From the NCBI RefSeq assembly GCF_002939385.1, contig NZ_MULI01000054.1, positions 1-49,265 of the forward strand: a stretch of 49,265 bases of DNA. Reading direction: 5' to 3'. A model generated the notes under the pieces. That model was not told the DNA's origin and made no database searches. It saw only the letters and a program-made list of their open reading frames with translations. The stretch's first letter is position 1. Each line of letters starts with the position of its first letter. The stretch comes from Streptomyces sp. MH60 (lineage in GTDB: Bacteria; Actinomycetota; Actinomycetes; Streptomycetales; Streptomycetaceae). Of this stretch, positions 8,299-15,680 are shown in pieces. The translations under genes and the position numbers were made by a program.

Positions 8299-9187
8299 CT
8301 GCCCCGCTTCGGTTCGGCAAAGAGGAGGCGGCACAGGCACGCGGTCGATGAGTCCACTCGTACGCGTGGTCAGCGACGAATTCGGCGAAGGTACGCGGCG
8401 GACGGCCGGTCAGTTCGAGCACCGCGGTGCTGACCTGGTCTTCGCGTCCCTCCTTGATTCCGCGCTCGACGGCGGCAAGGGCGGCAGCGAACTCGGCCGG
8501 CATTCCGGAGGCACGGTAGGCGGCAGCCTGTTCCTCCTCCGTAATGGGCTCCACCCGAACCCGTCGGCCGGTCCGCGCGGTGATGATCTGCGCGGCCTGT
8601 GGATAGCTCATCCCGTGCGGCCCGGTGATCAGGTAGTCGTTTCGAGCGTCCACCCTGAGGTCGGCCAGCAGCGCGGCAGCGCCGGCCGCGATGTCCCGCG
8701 CGTCGACCCACCCCAGTCTGCCGTCACCGGCAGCGGTGCGGATCTCACCGTGCCCATGGATGTGCTCGGCCAGTGGGTGCGGGCGCAGAAAGTTCTGCAT
8801 GAAGCCGGATGCGCGCAGTACGACACCTCCGGGCCTAGCCCGAACCCGAGCGGCCATCTCCGCAGCGCCGGGTGCGTTCGGCAGCACAATGGCGGAGCCG
8901 AGCATCACGAGGCGCTGGATACCGGCCCGCTGCGCCTGTTGCAGGAAGGGCTCGACCAGCGGCAGCGGGTCCACACTCTCCACCGGCGGAAGCAGGAAGA
9001 CCCGGTCCGTCCCGTCGAGCGCGGGACCGAATGTGGTCGGGTCGTTCCAGTCGAAGCGGACTGCGTCGGGATCAGCCGCGGCCGGGTTCCGGCTGGCGGC
9101 CCGTGTCCGCACACCGGCGCTGCGGAGCACCCGAACCAGCGCCTTGCCCGTCTTGCCGGTCCCTCCGGTCACGAGCACTCCGGACAT
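8288..9187 (-). CDS. NmrA-family NAD(P)-binding protein
   Basis: A 299-residue atypical SDR. The N-terminus MSGVLVTGGTGKTGKAL carries the TGGTGxxG nucleotide-binding motif; then come FDWNDPTTF, a VFLLPP strand, and a C-terminal part with GPHGMSYPQAAQII, typical of the NmrA/NAD(P)H-azoreductase-like group. It is the second gene of a two-gene unit: its ATG overlaps the stop of the NTF2-like gene by one base (TGATG), indicating translational coupling. Substrate unknown. The C-terminus is extended by about 20 residues of low similarity to the family and runs into the convergent small ORF. Confidence 0.88.
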   Translation of the reverse strand: MSGVLVTGGTGKTGKALVRVLRSAGVRTRAASRNPAAADPDAVRFDWNDPTTFGPALDGTDRVFLLPPVESVDPLPLVEPFLQQAQRAGIQRLVMLGSAIVLPNAPGAAEMAARVRARPGGVVLRASGFMQNFLRPHPLAEHIHGHGEIRTAAGDGRLGWVDARDIAAGAAALLADLRVDARNDYLITGPHGMSYPQAAQIITARTGRRVRVEPITEEEQAAAYRASGMPAEFAAALAAVERGIKEGREDQVSTAVLELTGRPPRTFAEFVADHAYEWTHRPRACAASSLPNRSGAATT

Positions 9188-9627
9188 CAGGAGTTCTTCC
9201 GTTCGAACGAGTCGATCAGTCCGGCGAGACCGCTGGCAGCGGCGGCCGCCGACAGCGGGCTCCAGTAATCCCGGTACAGAGCTATCAGCCCGTCGCGGAC
9301 CGTGAGAACCACGACGTAGTCGAGGCGGTAGGGCTGGGAAGTGGCCACGGTGAGGCCGGTCGCCGTCCACTCCACCACGACGGTGTCCGCTTGATCCGTT
9401 GGCCGCACGGTCAGCGCGGCCACCTCCTTCATGTCCATCAGATCCGGATAGTGGGCAAGGTAGGCACGTACCTCCTCACGTCCGCGCAGCACACGGGGGG
9501 AGCTCCCGGCCACAAACGGGAATTCGGCAATTCCGTCAGGTGCCCACAGCTCTGCCACGGCATTCATGTCCTTGGCCAGCATCAGATCGATCATGCGGCG
9601 AAAGATCTCCTCAGGGGTTCTGGTCAC
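9187..9627 (-). CDS. NTF2-like (SnoaL-type) small protein
   Basis: A 146-residue cone-shaped alpha+beta fold protein. It starts with EEIFRRMIDLMLAKDMNAVAELWAPDG, the typical helical opening of SnoaL/NTF2-like proteins, and continues with EFPFVAGSSPRVLRGREEVRAYL and a terminal VRDGLIALYRDYWSP strand. Such proteins are small cyclases, isomerases or ligand binders. Start is GTG 9627, preceded by GAGGAG at 5 nt. First gene of a coupled pair with the NmrA protein; it is divergent from the Xre regulator at 9758, which probably controls the pair. Confidence 0.87.
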   Translation of the reverse strand: MTRTPEEIFRRMIDLMLAKDMNAVAELWAPDGIAEFPFVAGSSPRVLRGREEVRAYLAHYPDLMDMKEVAALTVRPTDQADTVVVEWTATGLTVATSQPYRLDYVVVLTVRDGLIALYRDYWSPLSAAAAASGLAGLIDSFERKNS

Positions 9628-9637
9628 CGTTTCTCCT

Positions 9638-9659
9638 CGTGGTCAGCAAATCGACCACG
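9638..9659. promoter_or_regulatory. Inverted repeat CGTGGTC-N8-GACCACG, candidate operator
   Basis: Perfect 7-bp arms (9638-9644 and 9653-9659) lie just upstream of the NTF2-like gene's ribosome site, in the 130-bp gap to the Xre regulator. The position suits repression of the NTF2/NmrA pair. Confidence 0.5.
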
Positions 9660-9757
9660 CCACCATGCACAGCAGACTCGTGGGCGTGGAACGGCCGGCC
9701 AAGCCCCGGACCGGCAGTGCGAGGCTCGGCCATCGCCTCCCGTGGCAGCATGGAACA

Positions 9758-10585
9758 GTGAGCAGCCAGGAACTCGCAGATTTTCTCCGCCGGCGCCGCG
9801 AGAGCCTGCGACCAGAAGACGTGCGGGCCGAAGCGGCACTTCCACCCGGCCGACGCGCCCGTCGCACACCCGGCCTGCGACGCGAAGAGGTGGCCGCCCT
9901 GGCGCAGGTGTCGGTGAGCTACTACGAACGACTGGAACGGGCGCGGGCACCCCGGCCCTCGCCCCAGGTGCTGTCCGCGCTGGCGACGGCTCTCCAGCTC
10001 ACGGAAGCAGAGCGCGACCATCTGGCCCGCCTGGCCGGACAAGTACTGCCGACGGAGAACGACGGCGCACCGGAGGACGTACCCGTGGACGCCCGACAGT
10101 TGCTCGTCCGACTCGACGGCATCCCTGCCTACGTCGTCAACGACCGGCAGGACATCGTCGCCTGGAACGCGGCAGCCGCAGCTCTGATCACGGACTTCTC
10201 TCGGCTCACACCCGACGAGCGCAACCTCACGCGCATCTCAACGAGGTTCCGTGACACCCTCTGCAACGCCGCCGCCGGTTCGGAGCCCGGGTTCTCCCAG
10301 CAGATAGCCGCTCAATTGCGCGCGGCCAGCGTTCTGCACCCCTCGGACAACGTGCTCGCAGAGCTGATCAACGAGTTCGCGACCCACGACCCGGATTTCG
10401 CGAGCAGCTGGCGAAATCACGCTGTGCGCCCCATACCCAGCGTGCGAAAGAACCTCCATCACCCCACACTGGGCGAGCTGGAAATCGACCGGCACACTCT
10501 CGGTCTGCCCGGCTCGGGTTTCTCCCTCGTGATGTACACGGCAGAAGCCGGCAGCCCCAGCGCCACTGCGTTGAAGAGCCTTTGA
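9758..10585 (+). CDS. Xre-family regulator with MmyB-type ligand domain
   Basis: A 275-residue regulator. The N-terminal helix-turn-helix has the hallmark RRTPGLRREEVAALAQVSVSYYERLERARAP.SPQVLSALA arrangement seen in Streptomyces MmyB-like proteins (residues about 30-90). The C-terminal part has AYVVNDRQDIVAWNAAAAAL and the ending HHPTLGELEIDRHTL of the PAS-like MmyB ligand domain, thought to bind fatty-acid-like ligands. Start is GTG 9758; no strong ribosome site precedes it. It is divergent from the NTF2/NmrA pair, the likely targets. Confidence 0.9.
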   Translation: MSSQELADFLRRRRESLRPEDVRAEAALPPGRRARRTPGLRREEVAALAQVSVSYYERLERARAPRPSPQVLSALATALQLTEAERDHLARLAGQVLPTENDGAPEDVPVDARQLLVRLDGIPAYVVNDRQDIVAWNAAAAALITDFSRLTPDERNLTRISTRFRDTLCNAAAGSEPGFSQQIAAQLRAASVLHPSDNVLAELINEFATHDPDFASSWRNHAVRPIPSVRKNLHHPTLGELEIDRHTLGLPGSGFSLVMYTAEAGSPSATALKSL

Positions 10586-10607
10586 CCTCTGCATGGGCGA
10601 TCGTCCC

Positions 10608-10647
10608 CGTCGTGGCGTCGTGGCGTCGTGGCGTCGTGGCGTCGTGG
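10608..10647. repeat. Five perfect copies of the 8-mer CGTCGTGG
   Basis: Tandem octamer array followed by decayed copies (CGTGACGTGG, CGTGGGCGTGG) to about 10668. It begins 22 bp after the Xre stop codon, in the 286-bp gap before the secreted-protein gene. The gap otherwise shows no gene. Confidence 0.9.
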
Positions 10648-10871
10648 CGTGACGTGGCGTGGGCGTGGTCGTGGGCAAGGCGGCCGGCGGGCCGCCAGAG
10701 GGCCGTGACCGGCGCAGCGTCCCGCACGTGCGGTCCGCTCCCTGGTCACCAGGGGCGGAATAGGCCCCTCCGTGGTGATCTGTGGCCAGTTCGGCCCTCA
10801 CGCCACCCCTCCGTGTGGCCGTTACATTCACCCCCGACATGACCCACACGACCAGGGGGGAACCGACAACG

Positions 10872-12152
10872 ATGCGCTCCACAGGACCCGTCCGTCGCGT
10901 CGGCGGATTACTCATGGCGACGACCGCCACCGCGGCCGCCGGGGCGGTCACCGCCCTGAGCCTCGCCGCCTCACCGGCCGCCGCGGCACCCACTGAAACG
11001 ACGGCGCCCCGGCCCGGCGACGCCTGCACGGCGGCCGACCTCGGCACCCGGCACCCGTACATCAAGACCACGGAAGTGTCGCCGACGATCACCCACTTCA
11101 AGGGCTGGTACGTCACCGAGGGCACCACCGGCCAGCAGACCGTCAGCACCGACACCACGACGGTCATCGCGGTCTCCGTCGGCCTCAACGACACGATCGA
11201 GACCAGTTTCGCGGTCGAGGCGCTCAGCAACGTCAAGGCGGCCGTCGGTCTGGACGTGAAGCTCGAGTACACCTCCACCAGCAAGGAGTCGAACTCGGTC
11301 ACCTGGAACTTGACCCAGCCGGGCTACTACGGCTTCTACAAGGGCACCAAGAAGGTCACCGGCACATACGGAAGCCTCAACTGCAACCGCGCCCAACAGG
11401 ACGACGGAAGCTGGGCGCTGAAGTGGACCGAGGGGCCCGGCAGCGGCAGCTTCACCACCTTCACCACCCTTGAGGAAGGCGCGGTGCGCTGCCAGGACAG
11501 CGTGCCCGCCGACAGCATCATGGCCAAGGCACAAGCCCTCCTCGACTGCGGCTCCGCCGCCGCGTCGACAGACCACCGGGCGGGTGCGGTGGCGCCGACG
11601 GCGCAGCAGAAGCAGGCCCGCCCCGCCCCCGGCCCGGCTCCCACCGGCGGCCCCTCCGTCGCCGCACAGCCCAGGACCACCGAGCACAGTGCGCGCGCCG
11701 CCCTCGACTGCTCGACCGCGGCCTACAAGATCGCCGTACCCGGCAAGCCCCTGTCCTGGGGTGCGCCGCTGCTGGCGGACGACGGTGTCCGGCTGCGGCC
11801 CTCGACGATCTTCAGCGCCCACCTGGACAACTGGCGCCTGTGCGACGTGACGGAGCAGGACGGGGTCCTTGAGGCATCCCTGTGGAACTGGGGCAACGGC
11901 GGATGCGCGACCATCGCCCCGGAGAACGCTGCCACCGACCGAGCGGTCCTGATGACGGCCTCCTGCGCGGAGGACGACCTCCAGCGGTTCTACATCTACC
12001 GCGACGTACCCGGCAGCTCGAAGATCGGCGTGCAGAACAAGTACACCGGTTCCATGATGGGCTACGACCGGTACGCCGACGGTGAGTTCATACGCCAGTA
12101 CTCCACCGGCAGGCAGGACGGCACGGGCACGTTCGCCCTGACCGGAGTCTGA
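10872..12152 (+). CDS. Secreted two-domain protein, possible pore-forming toxin or lectin
   Basis: A 426-residue exported protein. Residues 1-42 are a signal peptide with twin Arg (VRRVGG), a hydrophobic core and an Ala-rich cleavage zone before PTETTA. Residues about 45-210 are beta-rich with long alternating Thr/Ser and hydrophobic stretches (TTTVIAVSVGLNDTIETSF; AVGLDVKLEYTSTSKESNSV), which resembles the insertion-loop region of aerolysin/ETX-MTX2-type pore formers. A Pro/Ala linker (about 225-275) leads to a C-terminal domain with several Trp/Gly and Cys pairs (NWGNGGCATI, YIYRDVPGSSKIGVQNKYTG) that may be a beta-trefoil. The family is not recognised with certainty. Start ATG 10872 follows a G6 tract 11 nt upstream; an in-frame ATG at 10839 is possible. 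It is monocistronic with a terminator hairpin after it. Confidence 0.75.
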   Translation: MRSTGPVRRVGGLLMATTATAAAGAVTALSLAASPAAAAPTETTAPRPGDACTAADLGTRHPYIKTTEVSPTITHFKGWYVTEGTTGQQTVSTDTTTVIAVSVGLNDTIETSFAVEALSNVKAAVGLDVKLEYTSTSKESNSVTWNLTQPGYYGFYKGTKKVTGTYGSLNCNRAQQDDGSWALKWTEGPGSGSFTTFTTLEEGAVRCQDSVPADSIMAKAQALLDCGSAAASTDHRAGAVAPTAQQKQARPAPGPAPTGGPSVAAQPRTTEHSARAALDCSTAAYKIAVPGKPLSWGAPLLADDGVRLRPSTIFSAHLDNWRLCDVTEQDGVLEASLWNWGNGGCATIAPENAATDRAVLMTASCAEDDLQRFYIYRDVPGSSKIGVQNKYTGSMMGYDRYADGEFIRQYSTGRQDGTGTFALTGV

Positions 12153-12166
12153 CGGCCCGCGCCCCG

Positions 12167-12192
12167 CGGGCGGCTCCGCACGGGGCCGCCCG
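12167..12192. terminator. GC hairpin after the secreted-protein gene
   Basis: CGGGCGGC (12167-12174) pairs with GCCGCCCG (12185-12192) around a 10-nt loop, 15 bp after the stop codon. No T-tract follows, as is usual for Streptomyces terminators. Confidence 0.6.
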
Positions 12193-12349
12193 GCGGTTGT
12201 TAGTCTCAGGGTCCTTGCCCAGGCGGTGCATCGCCATGATGGCCCTTCCAGTGGCATTGATGTCCGTCGGGCGACCAGGCTTGCGCGGCCGTAGCACCGC
12301 GCGCCAGTTACTTGCACGAACTTCTACGAGTCTGACCTCTCAAGGCTCG

Positions 12350-12550
12350 TTACCTCTGATGCAACGCGTCGATGAAGCGACGCCAAGCCTCGGTGTCGAC
12401 GGATAGGACAAGACCATCCGCGCGCTTCGAATCGCGTATCAGAGTCCTCGAAGGGGCGTAGGCGCACTCGACGCACTCGGTGGCGTTGCCACCGCTGTAC
12501 GACGACTTGAACCACGCAAGGTCGGAGGCAACCTGGCGAGCGAGGGACAT
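12350..12550 (-). CDS. DUF397 family small protein
   Basis: A 66-residue protein with the DUF397 signature WFKSSYSGGNATECVECAY, an RDSKRADG turn and a terminal WRRFIDAL. DUF397 proteins (BldB/WhiJ-associated group) are very common in Streptomyces next to Xre and RsbW-like genes and affect development or antibiotic control. In some paralogous pairs the Xre and DUF397 partners behave like an antitoxin/toxin-type or repressor/anti-repressor couple. The start codon immediately follows the Xre stop (TGA-ATG), so the two are translationally coupled. Confidence 0.93.
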   Translation of the reverse strand: MSLARQVASDLAWFKSSYSGGNATECVECAYAPSRTLIRDSKRADGLVLSVDTEAWRRFIDALHQR

Positions 12551-13396
12551 TCACAGCTCCTTGCGGACGCGATGGATCAGGGCGGACGAAGCTTCCATGT
12601 CCAACGCTTGTGCGCGCAGGTACTCGAACGCAAGCCGGTAGCGCTCCAGTTCCTCGTCCTTCTCCAGGAAGAGGGAACCGGTGTGGAAGTCGACGTATAC
12701 GACATCGAGCGCCGGCTCAGCCCCGCCAATCATGACGAAGCTTCCGAGGGCCGCGGCATGGGCGCCCTTCGAGAAAGGGAGTACCTGGAGCGTGGTGTGA
12801 GGCGAGTCGTTCGCCGCGAGCAGCCGGTCCAGCTGCTCCTTCATCGTTTGAGGTGACCCGACGACACGACGGATGACGGACTCGTCGATGATCGCCCACA
12901 GGCGCAGCGGCTTCGGACGAGTGAGGATCTCCTGCCGCTTCATGCGGATGTCCACGAGCCGTTCGATCTCATCCGGTGACAAGGGAACTTCGTTGGCCCG
13001 CTGAAGGGCGGTGCTGTAGGCACGTGTCTGAAGGAGGCCGGGGACGTAGACGCAGGAGAAGTGATTCTCGCGTACCGCCTCGTCCTCAAGGGTAAGCAGC
13101 AGGTTCATGCTCTCCGGGATGGAGTCGGCGAACGAGCTCCACCAGCCCTGCTGCTTGGCGTCCTTGGCCAGCCGTAGGACAGCTTCGCGCTCGGGGTCGG
13201 CAGCCCCGTACTCACGGCACAGCGCATCGACCACGATCCACTTCACTGGACCTGCCTGCGTCTCGTAGCGGCTCACCGTGGCCTTGGACACCCCGACAAG
13301 TCGGCCGGCCTCCTCTAGGGTAAGGCCCTTGTTGGCGCGCAATTTTCTGAGCATCGCGCCCAGTTGGCGGCGGCGAGTGGTGGCCCTCACGGTCAT
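12551..13396 (-). CDS. Xre-family regulator with DUF5753 (WhiJ-like)
   Basis: A 281-residue DNA-binding protein. HTH_31-type helix-turn-helix at residues about 10-65 (LGAMLRKLRANKGLTLEEAG, VSKATVSRYE). The C-terminal two thirds are DUF5753: GWWSSFADSIPESMNLLLTLE, ENHFSCVYVPGLLQTRAYS, VDIRMKRQEIL and LQVLPFSKGAHAA. This is the WhiJ-type partner in the common Streptomyces Xre/DUF397/RsbW-like trio. It is coupled to DUF397 downstream and faces the ATPase gene across a 218-bp gap containing two dyads, so it probably represses both directions. Confidence 0.94.
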   Translation of the reverse strand: MTVRATTRRRQLGAMLRKLRANKGLTLEEAGRLVGVSKATVSRYETQAGPVKWIVVDALCREYGAADPEREAVLRLAKDAKQQGWWSSFADSIPESMNLLLTLEDEAVRENHFSCVYVPGLLQTRAYSTALQRANEVPLSPDEIERLVDIRMKRQEILTRPKPLRLWAIIDESVIRRVVGSPQTMKEQLDRLLAANDSPHTTLQVLPFSKGAHAAALGSFVMIGGAEPALDVVYVDFHTGSLFLEKDEELERYRLAFEYLRAQALDMEASSALIHRVRKEL

Positions 13397-13472
13397 GCGG
13401 ACTTCCTTCTGCGCGTGCGCCGGGCGTTCGCTCCGGGCGTGATCAGGCTAGGCAGCGAGGGGGCCTGCCACC

Positions 13473-13523
13473 ATCAGATTCACCCGATGGATTCTGATGA
13501 GAAGTTACATAGAGAGACTTCTC
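13473..13523. promoter_or_regulatory. Two inverted repeats between whiJ-like and ATPase genes
   Basis: ATCAGA (13473-13478) pairs with TCTGAT (13493-13498), and immediately after it GAGAAGT (13499-13505) pairs with ACTTCTC (13517-13523). The zone is visibly AT-richer than its surroundings. It sits centrally in the divergent gap and is the obvious place for the Xre protein to bind. Confidence 0.5.
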
Positions 13524-13614
13524 TGTGTCATTCTCCCTTTACGGAGCGCTACGCAACGCAGCCGGACGGACACGGTGGGCGCAGCATGTGCGTGGCTTGA
13601 GAGGGAGGAGTCGC

Positions 13615-14247
13615 ATGCCAGTCAACAGAGTCAGGGAACACCGACATCGATCCGTTCTGCCCTTCAGGGCGGTGCCGGCCGAGGTGCGGCTACTGCGGCA
13701 AGCCACTGCGGCGCAGTTGGGGCGGTGGGGCATGCCTCATGCCGTGGAGGAGACCGGGCTGGTGGTCACGGAGCTGGCGACGAACGTCATCAAGCACGTG
13801 GGTGAGGGCACGGCCGCCACTTTGGTGCTGGAGTGGGCAGGCGAGCGGCTGCGTGTGGAAGTCCACGACAAGAGCCACTCGGTGCCGTCGCTGTCAGCAG
13901 CCGACCGCGACGACGAATGCGGGCGCGGCCTGCATTTGCTCGCCGCCGTGACGGTGGGCTGGGGGACGGTTCTGACGTCGATCGGCAAATCAGTATGGTG
14001 CGAGGTCGCACTCGGACCCGAACGGACGTGCCGGCGGCTGGTACGGGCCACGGCGGCGCTGGAGAACTACCGCGCTCTGAGCGGCATGGCTCAGGAGGGC
14101 CGGCTGCGCGACGCCGCTCTGAAGGCATCCGCGGTCGAGTTGATCGCCGACCTGCTGCACTGGACGGCCGCATGTGGTCTCGATCCGGAGGATGTTCTGG
14201 ACCGGGCACAGATGCACTACGAAGCTGAGGGGGGTCTCGCGGCCTGA
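13615..14247 (+). CDS. RsbW-like ATP-binding protein (anti-sigma/AbaA-type ATPase)
   Basis: A 210-residue protein with one HATPase_c_2 domain in its first 150 residues: VEETGLVVTELATNVIKHV (N-box with the Asn for Mg), VEVHDKSHSVPSL (in place of the usual D-x-G-x-G), and ECGRGLHLLAAV (G2). Such proteins bind ATP and act as anti-sigma kinases or as partners of DUF397/Xre proteins. The C-terminal 60 residues are helical. ATG 13615 is preceded by GAGGGAGGAG. It completes the WhiJ-like trio, divergent from the Xre/DUF397 pair. Confidence 0.88.
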   Translation: MPVNRVREHRHRSVLPFRAVPAEVRLLRQATAAQLGRWGMPHAVEETGLVVTELATNVIKHVGEGTAATLVLEWAGERLRVEVHDKSHSVPSLSAADRDDECGRGLHLLAAVTVGWGTVLTSIGKSVWCEVALGPERTCRRLVRATAALENYRALSGMAQEGRLRDAALKASAVELIADLLHWTAACGLDPEDVLDRAQMHYEAEGGLAA

Positions 14248-14382
14248 GGGCCTCGCTGGGCCGCTTCCCTGCATGGGTGGCGGGCGTGTGATGGGCGCCC
14301 CCGCGTTGGTAGCTCGTCCGTACCGCATGTCAATCCAACGCCTACTTGTGGCCTGGCGCGGTCTGGCGGGGGCCGACCGCGG

Positions 14383-15369
14383 TCACCTGGGCGGCCTGGC
14401 CCATTCCGCGCCGAAGGCTGCTGGTCCCGGGTGAGCGACAGCCGTACGCAGCAGCGCTTCCGCGTCAGCGACGGCTCGTTGCTCGTGCAGTACTAGCGCG
14501 GCTCGCACCACGTCCTGGTCGTTGCGGTCGCGCGCATAGATGTGCACGAGGTTGTCGGTCAGTTCGTTCTGCCCCTGGGTCCGTAGCAGCGCTACGAGCA
14601 AGGCCACTTCCAGGGGCGTGCAGGCCTCTGCCGTATGCCGCAGCAGCGCGAGAGTGCTGTCCGGCCGGCCGCCGCGGAGCAGCTCTTCAGCGCGGCGGCC
14701 GACCTTGCGGGCTGCCGAAGCCCCGTTCTTGCTCTGTTGCCGGTCCCCCTGTCGGCGGGGGACCGGCAACAGAGTTGCGGGACGTGCCGCACCCCGGACC
14801 TTTCGCGGGCCGGCTTCACTCACCGGTATCACCGGGGCGGCCTTCACCCGCTGGGCTTCCTGTTTCAGTGTGGCGGCGCGCTGGCGGAGTTCCCCGAGTT
14901 CCCGGGCCTGTTCCGCCGCTGACCGTTCGAGCCGCTCATTGCTGTCCTGTAGTGCCCGGAGTTCCTGGCCAGCGGCACGTACCGCGTCCCTCTGCCGTGA
15001 GCAGTTGGCGCATCGTTCCTGCTCGGCTTTCGTGCGCAACTCCAGGAACGTTCTCTTCGTGATGCCGACATTCTCGCTGCCCCCCGCATCCTTGCAGGCG
15101 GTGTCGAAGATGGCGGCGGCCCCCTTCTCCGGCGGGACGCGTTGGCCCTGAAGGTATCGCGTCAGTGTGGTTTCGCTGACGTGCAGGTACTTGGCGGCCT
15201 GGGCCTGTGTGGGATGGGTCGGCGTCTGCCCCTCCTGAGTCGTGACGACCAGATGTCGGCAGACCGTTTGCAATGCCTCTGCCAGTTTCCGCCTGTCCGG
15301 CAGGACGTCCTCGTCGAGTTCCTTCTCCGTCCACGCGAACGGGCGGCGACTGTTGCGTCGTGCTGCCAT
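14383..15369 (-). CDS. HTH protein with central coiled coil and helical C-terminus
   Basis: A 328-residue protein. Residues about 25-90 form a helix-turn-helix (THPTQAQAAKYLHVSETTLT, RYLQGQRVPP). A CANC pair is followed by a heptad-like coiled coil at about 130-175 (RALQDSNERLERSAAEQARE), then a basic linker and a helical repeat-like C-terminus (EELLRGGRPDSTLALLRHTA). Similar HTH/coiled-coil proteins are widespread in Streptomyces without known function. It lies just upstream of, and divergent to, the nuclease/helicase/methyltransferase cassette with a 311-bp gap, so it may be that cassette's regulator; this is inference. The gene contains an 18-bp perfect inverted repeat encoding part of the linker. 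Confidence 0.75.
   Translation of the reverse strand: MAARRNSRRPFAWTEKELDEDVLPDRRKLAEALQTVCRHLVVTTQEGQTPTHPTQAQAAKYLHVSETTLTRYLQGQRVPPEKGAAAIFDTACKDAGGSENVGITKRTFLELRTKAEQERCANCSRQRDAVRAAGQELRALQDSNERLERSAAEQARELGELRQRAATLKQEAQRVKAAPVIPVSEAGPRKVRGAARPATLLPVPRRQGDRQQSKNGASAARKVGRRAEELLRGGRPDSTLALLRHTAEACTPLEVALLVALLRTQGQNELTDNLVHIYARDRNDQDVVRAALVLHEQRAVADAEALLRTAVAHPGPAAFGAEWARPPR
14732..14774. repeat. Perfect 18-bp inverted repeat inside a coding region
   Basis: CTCTGTTGCCGGTCCCCC (14732-14749) is exactly mirrored at 14757-14774 around a 7-base loop. It lies within the linker of the HTH gene. Such a stable stem is unusual inside a gene; it could attenuate transcription or translation, or be the scar of an inserted palindromic element. 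Confidence 0.9.
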
Positions 15370-15680
15370 GAGTGAGGAACCTCCGCATATTTGGCGGAAA
15401 CGGCCATTTAGTGCCGCCAGTCGGCGGCTCTGCTCGTCATTCTGCCGGAGGGGAACGCTTCACCGCTTGGCGGTTTCTGTTTCTTCTCTTGCCAGTTGGT
15501 GCGCAAGTTGCGCCGGGAGGGTTCAAAGCAGTTTCGATGTGCCACGCTTTAGGAGTCAGCCGCCAGCGGTACGGGGGGTGGCACGAGCGGCGCTTCGTGA
15601 ATGGCGCGTTCATGTCATTTCGTGCCCTATGTGGCAGACCGCCTAATTTTCGCGTGTTCTATGGGAGGGGACCCACAGTC
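15370..15680. promoter_or_regulatory. Divergent promoter region of the defence-like cassette
   Basis: This 311-bp gap separates the HTH gene from the cassette. It has a 13-bp perfect dyad GCGCAA-g-TTGCGC (15501-15513), two direct copies of TTGGCGG (15391-15397 and 15467-15473), and an AT-richer stretch just before the first cassette gene (about 15610-15665). GGGAGGGG lies 11 nt before the ATG at 15681. No gene is evident; an upstream in-frame extension of the cassette's first gene exists but reads as non-coding. Confidence 0.5.

Noticed and set aside
10608..10668. CRISPR array
   Set aside because: The repeat unit is 8 bp with no spacers and no cas genes nearby.
12088..12297. Minus-strand 69-codon frame with KPGRPTDINATGRAIMAMHR
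   Set aside because: Part looks protein-like, but it runs over the terminator and the end of the secreted-protein gene and I know no family match; at best a tiny gene remnant.
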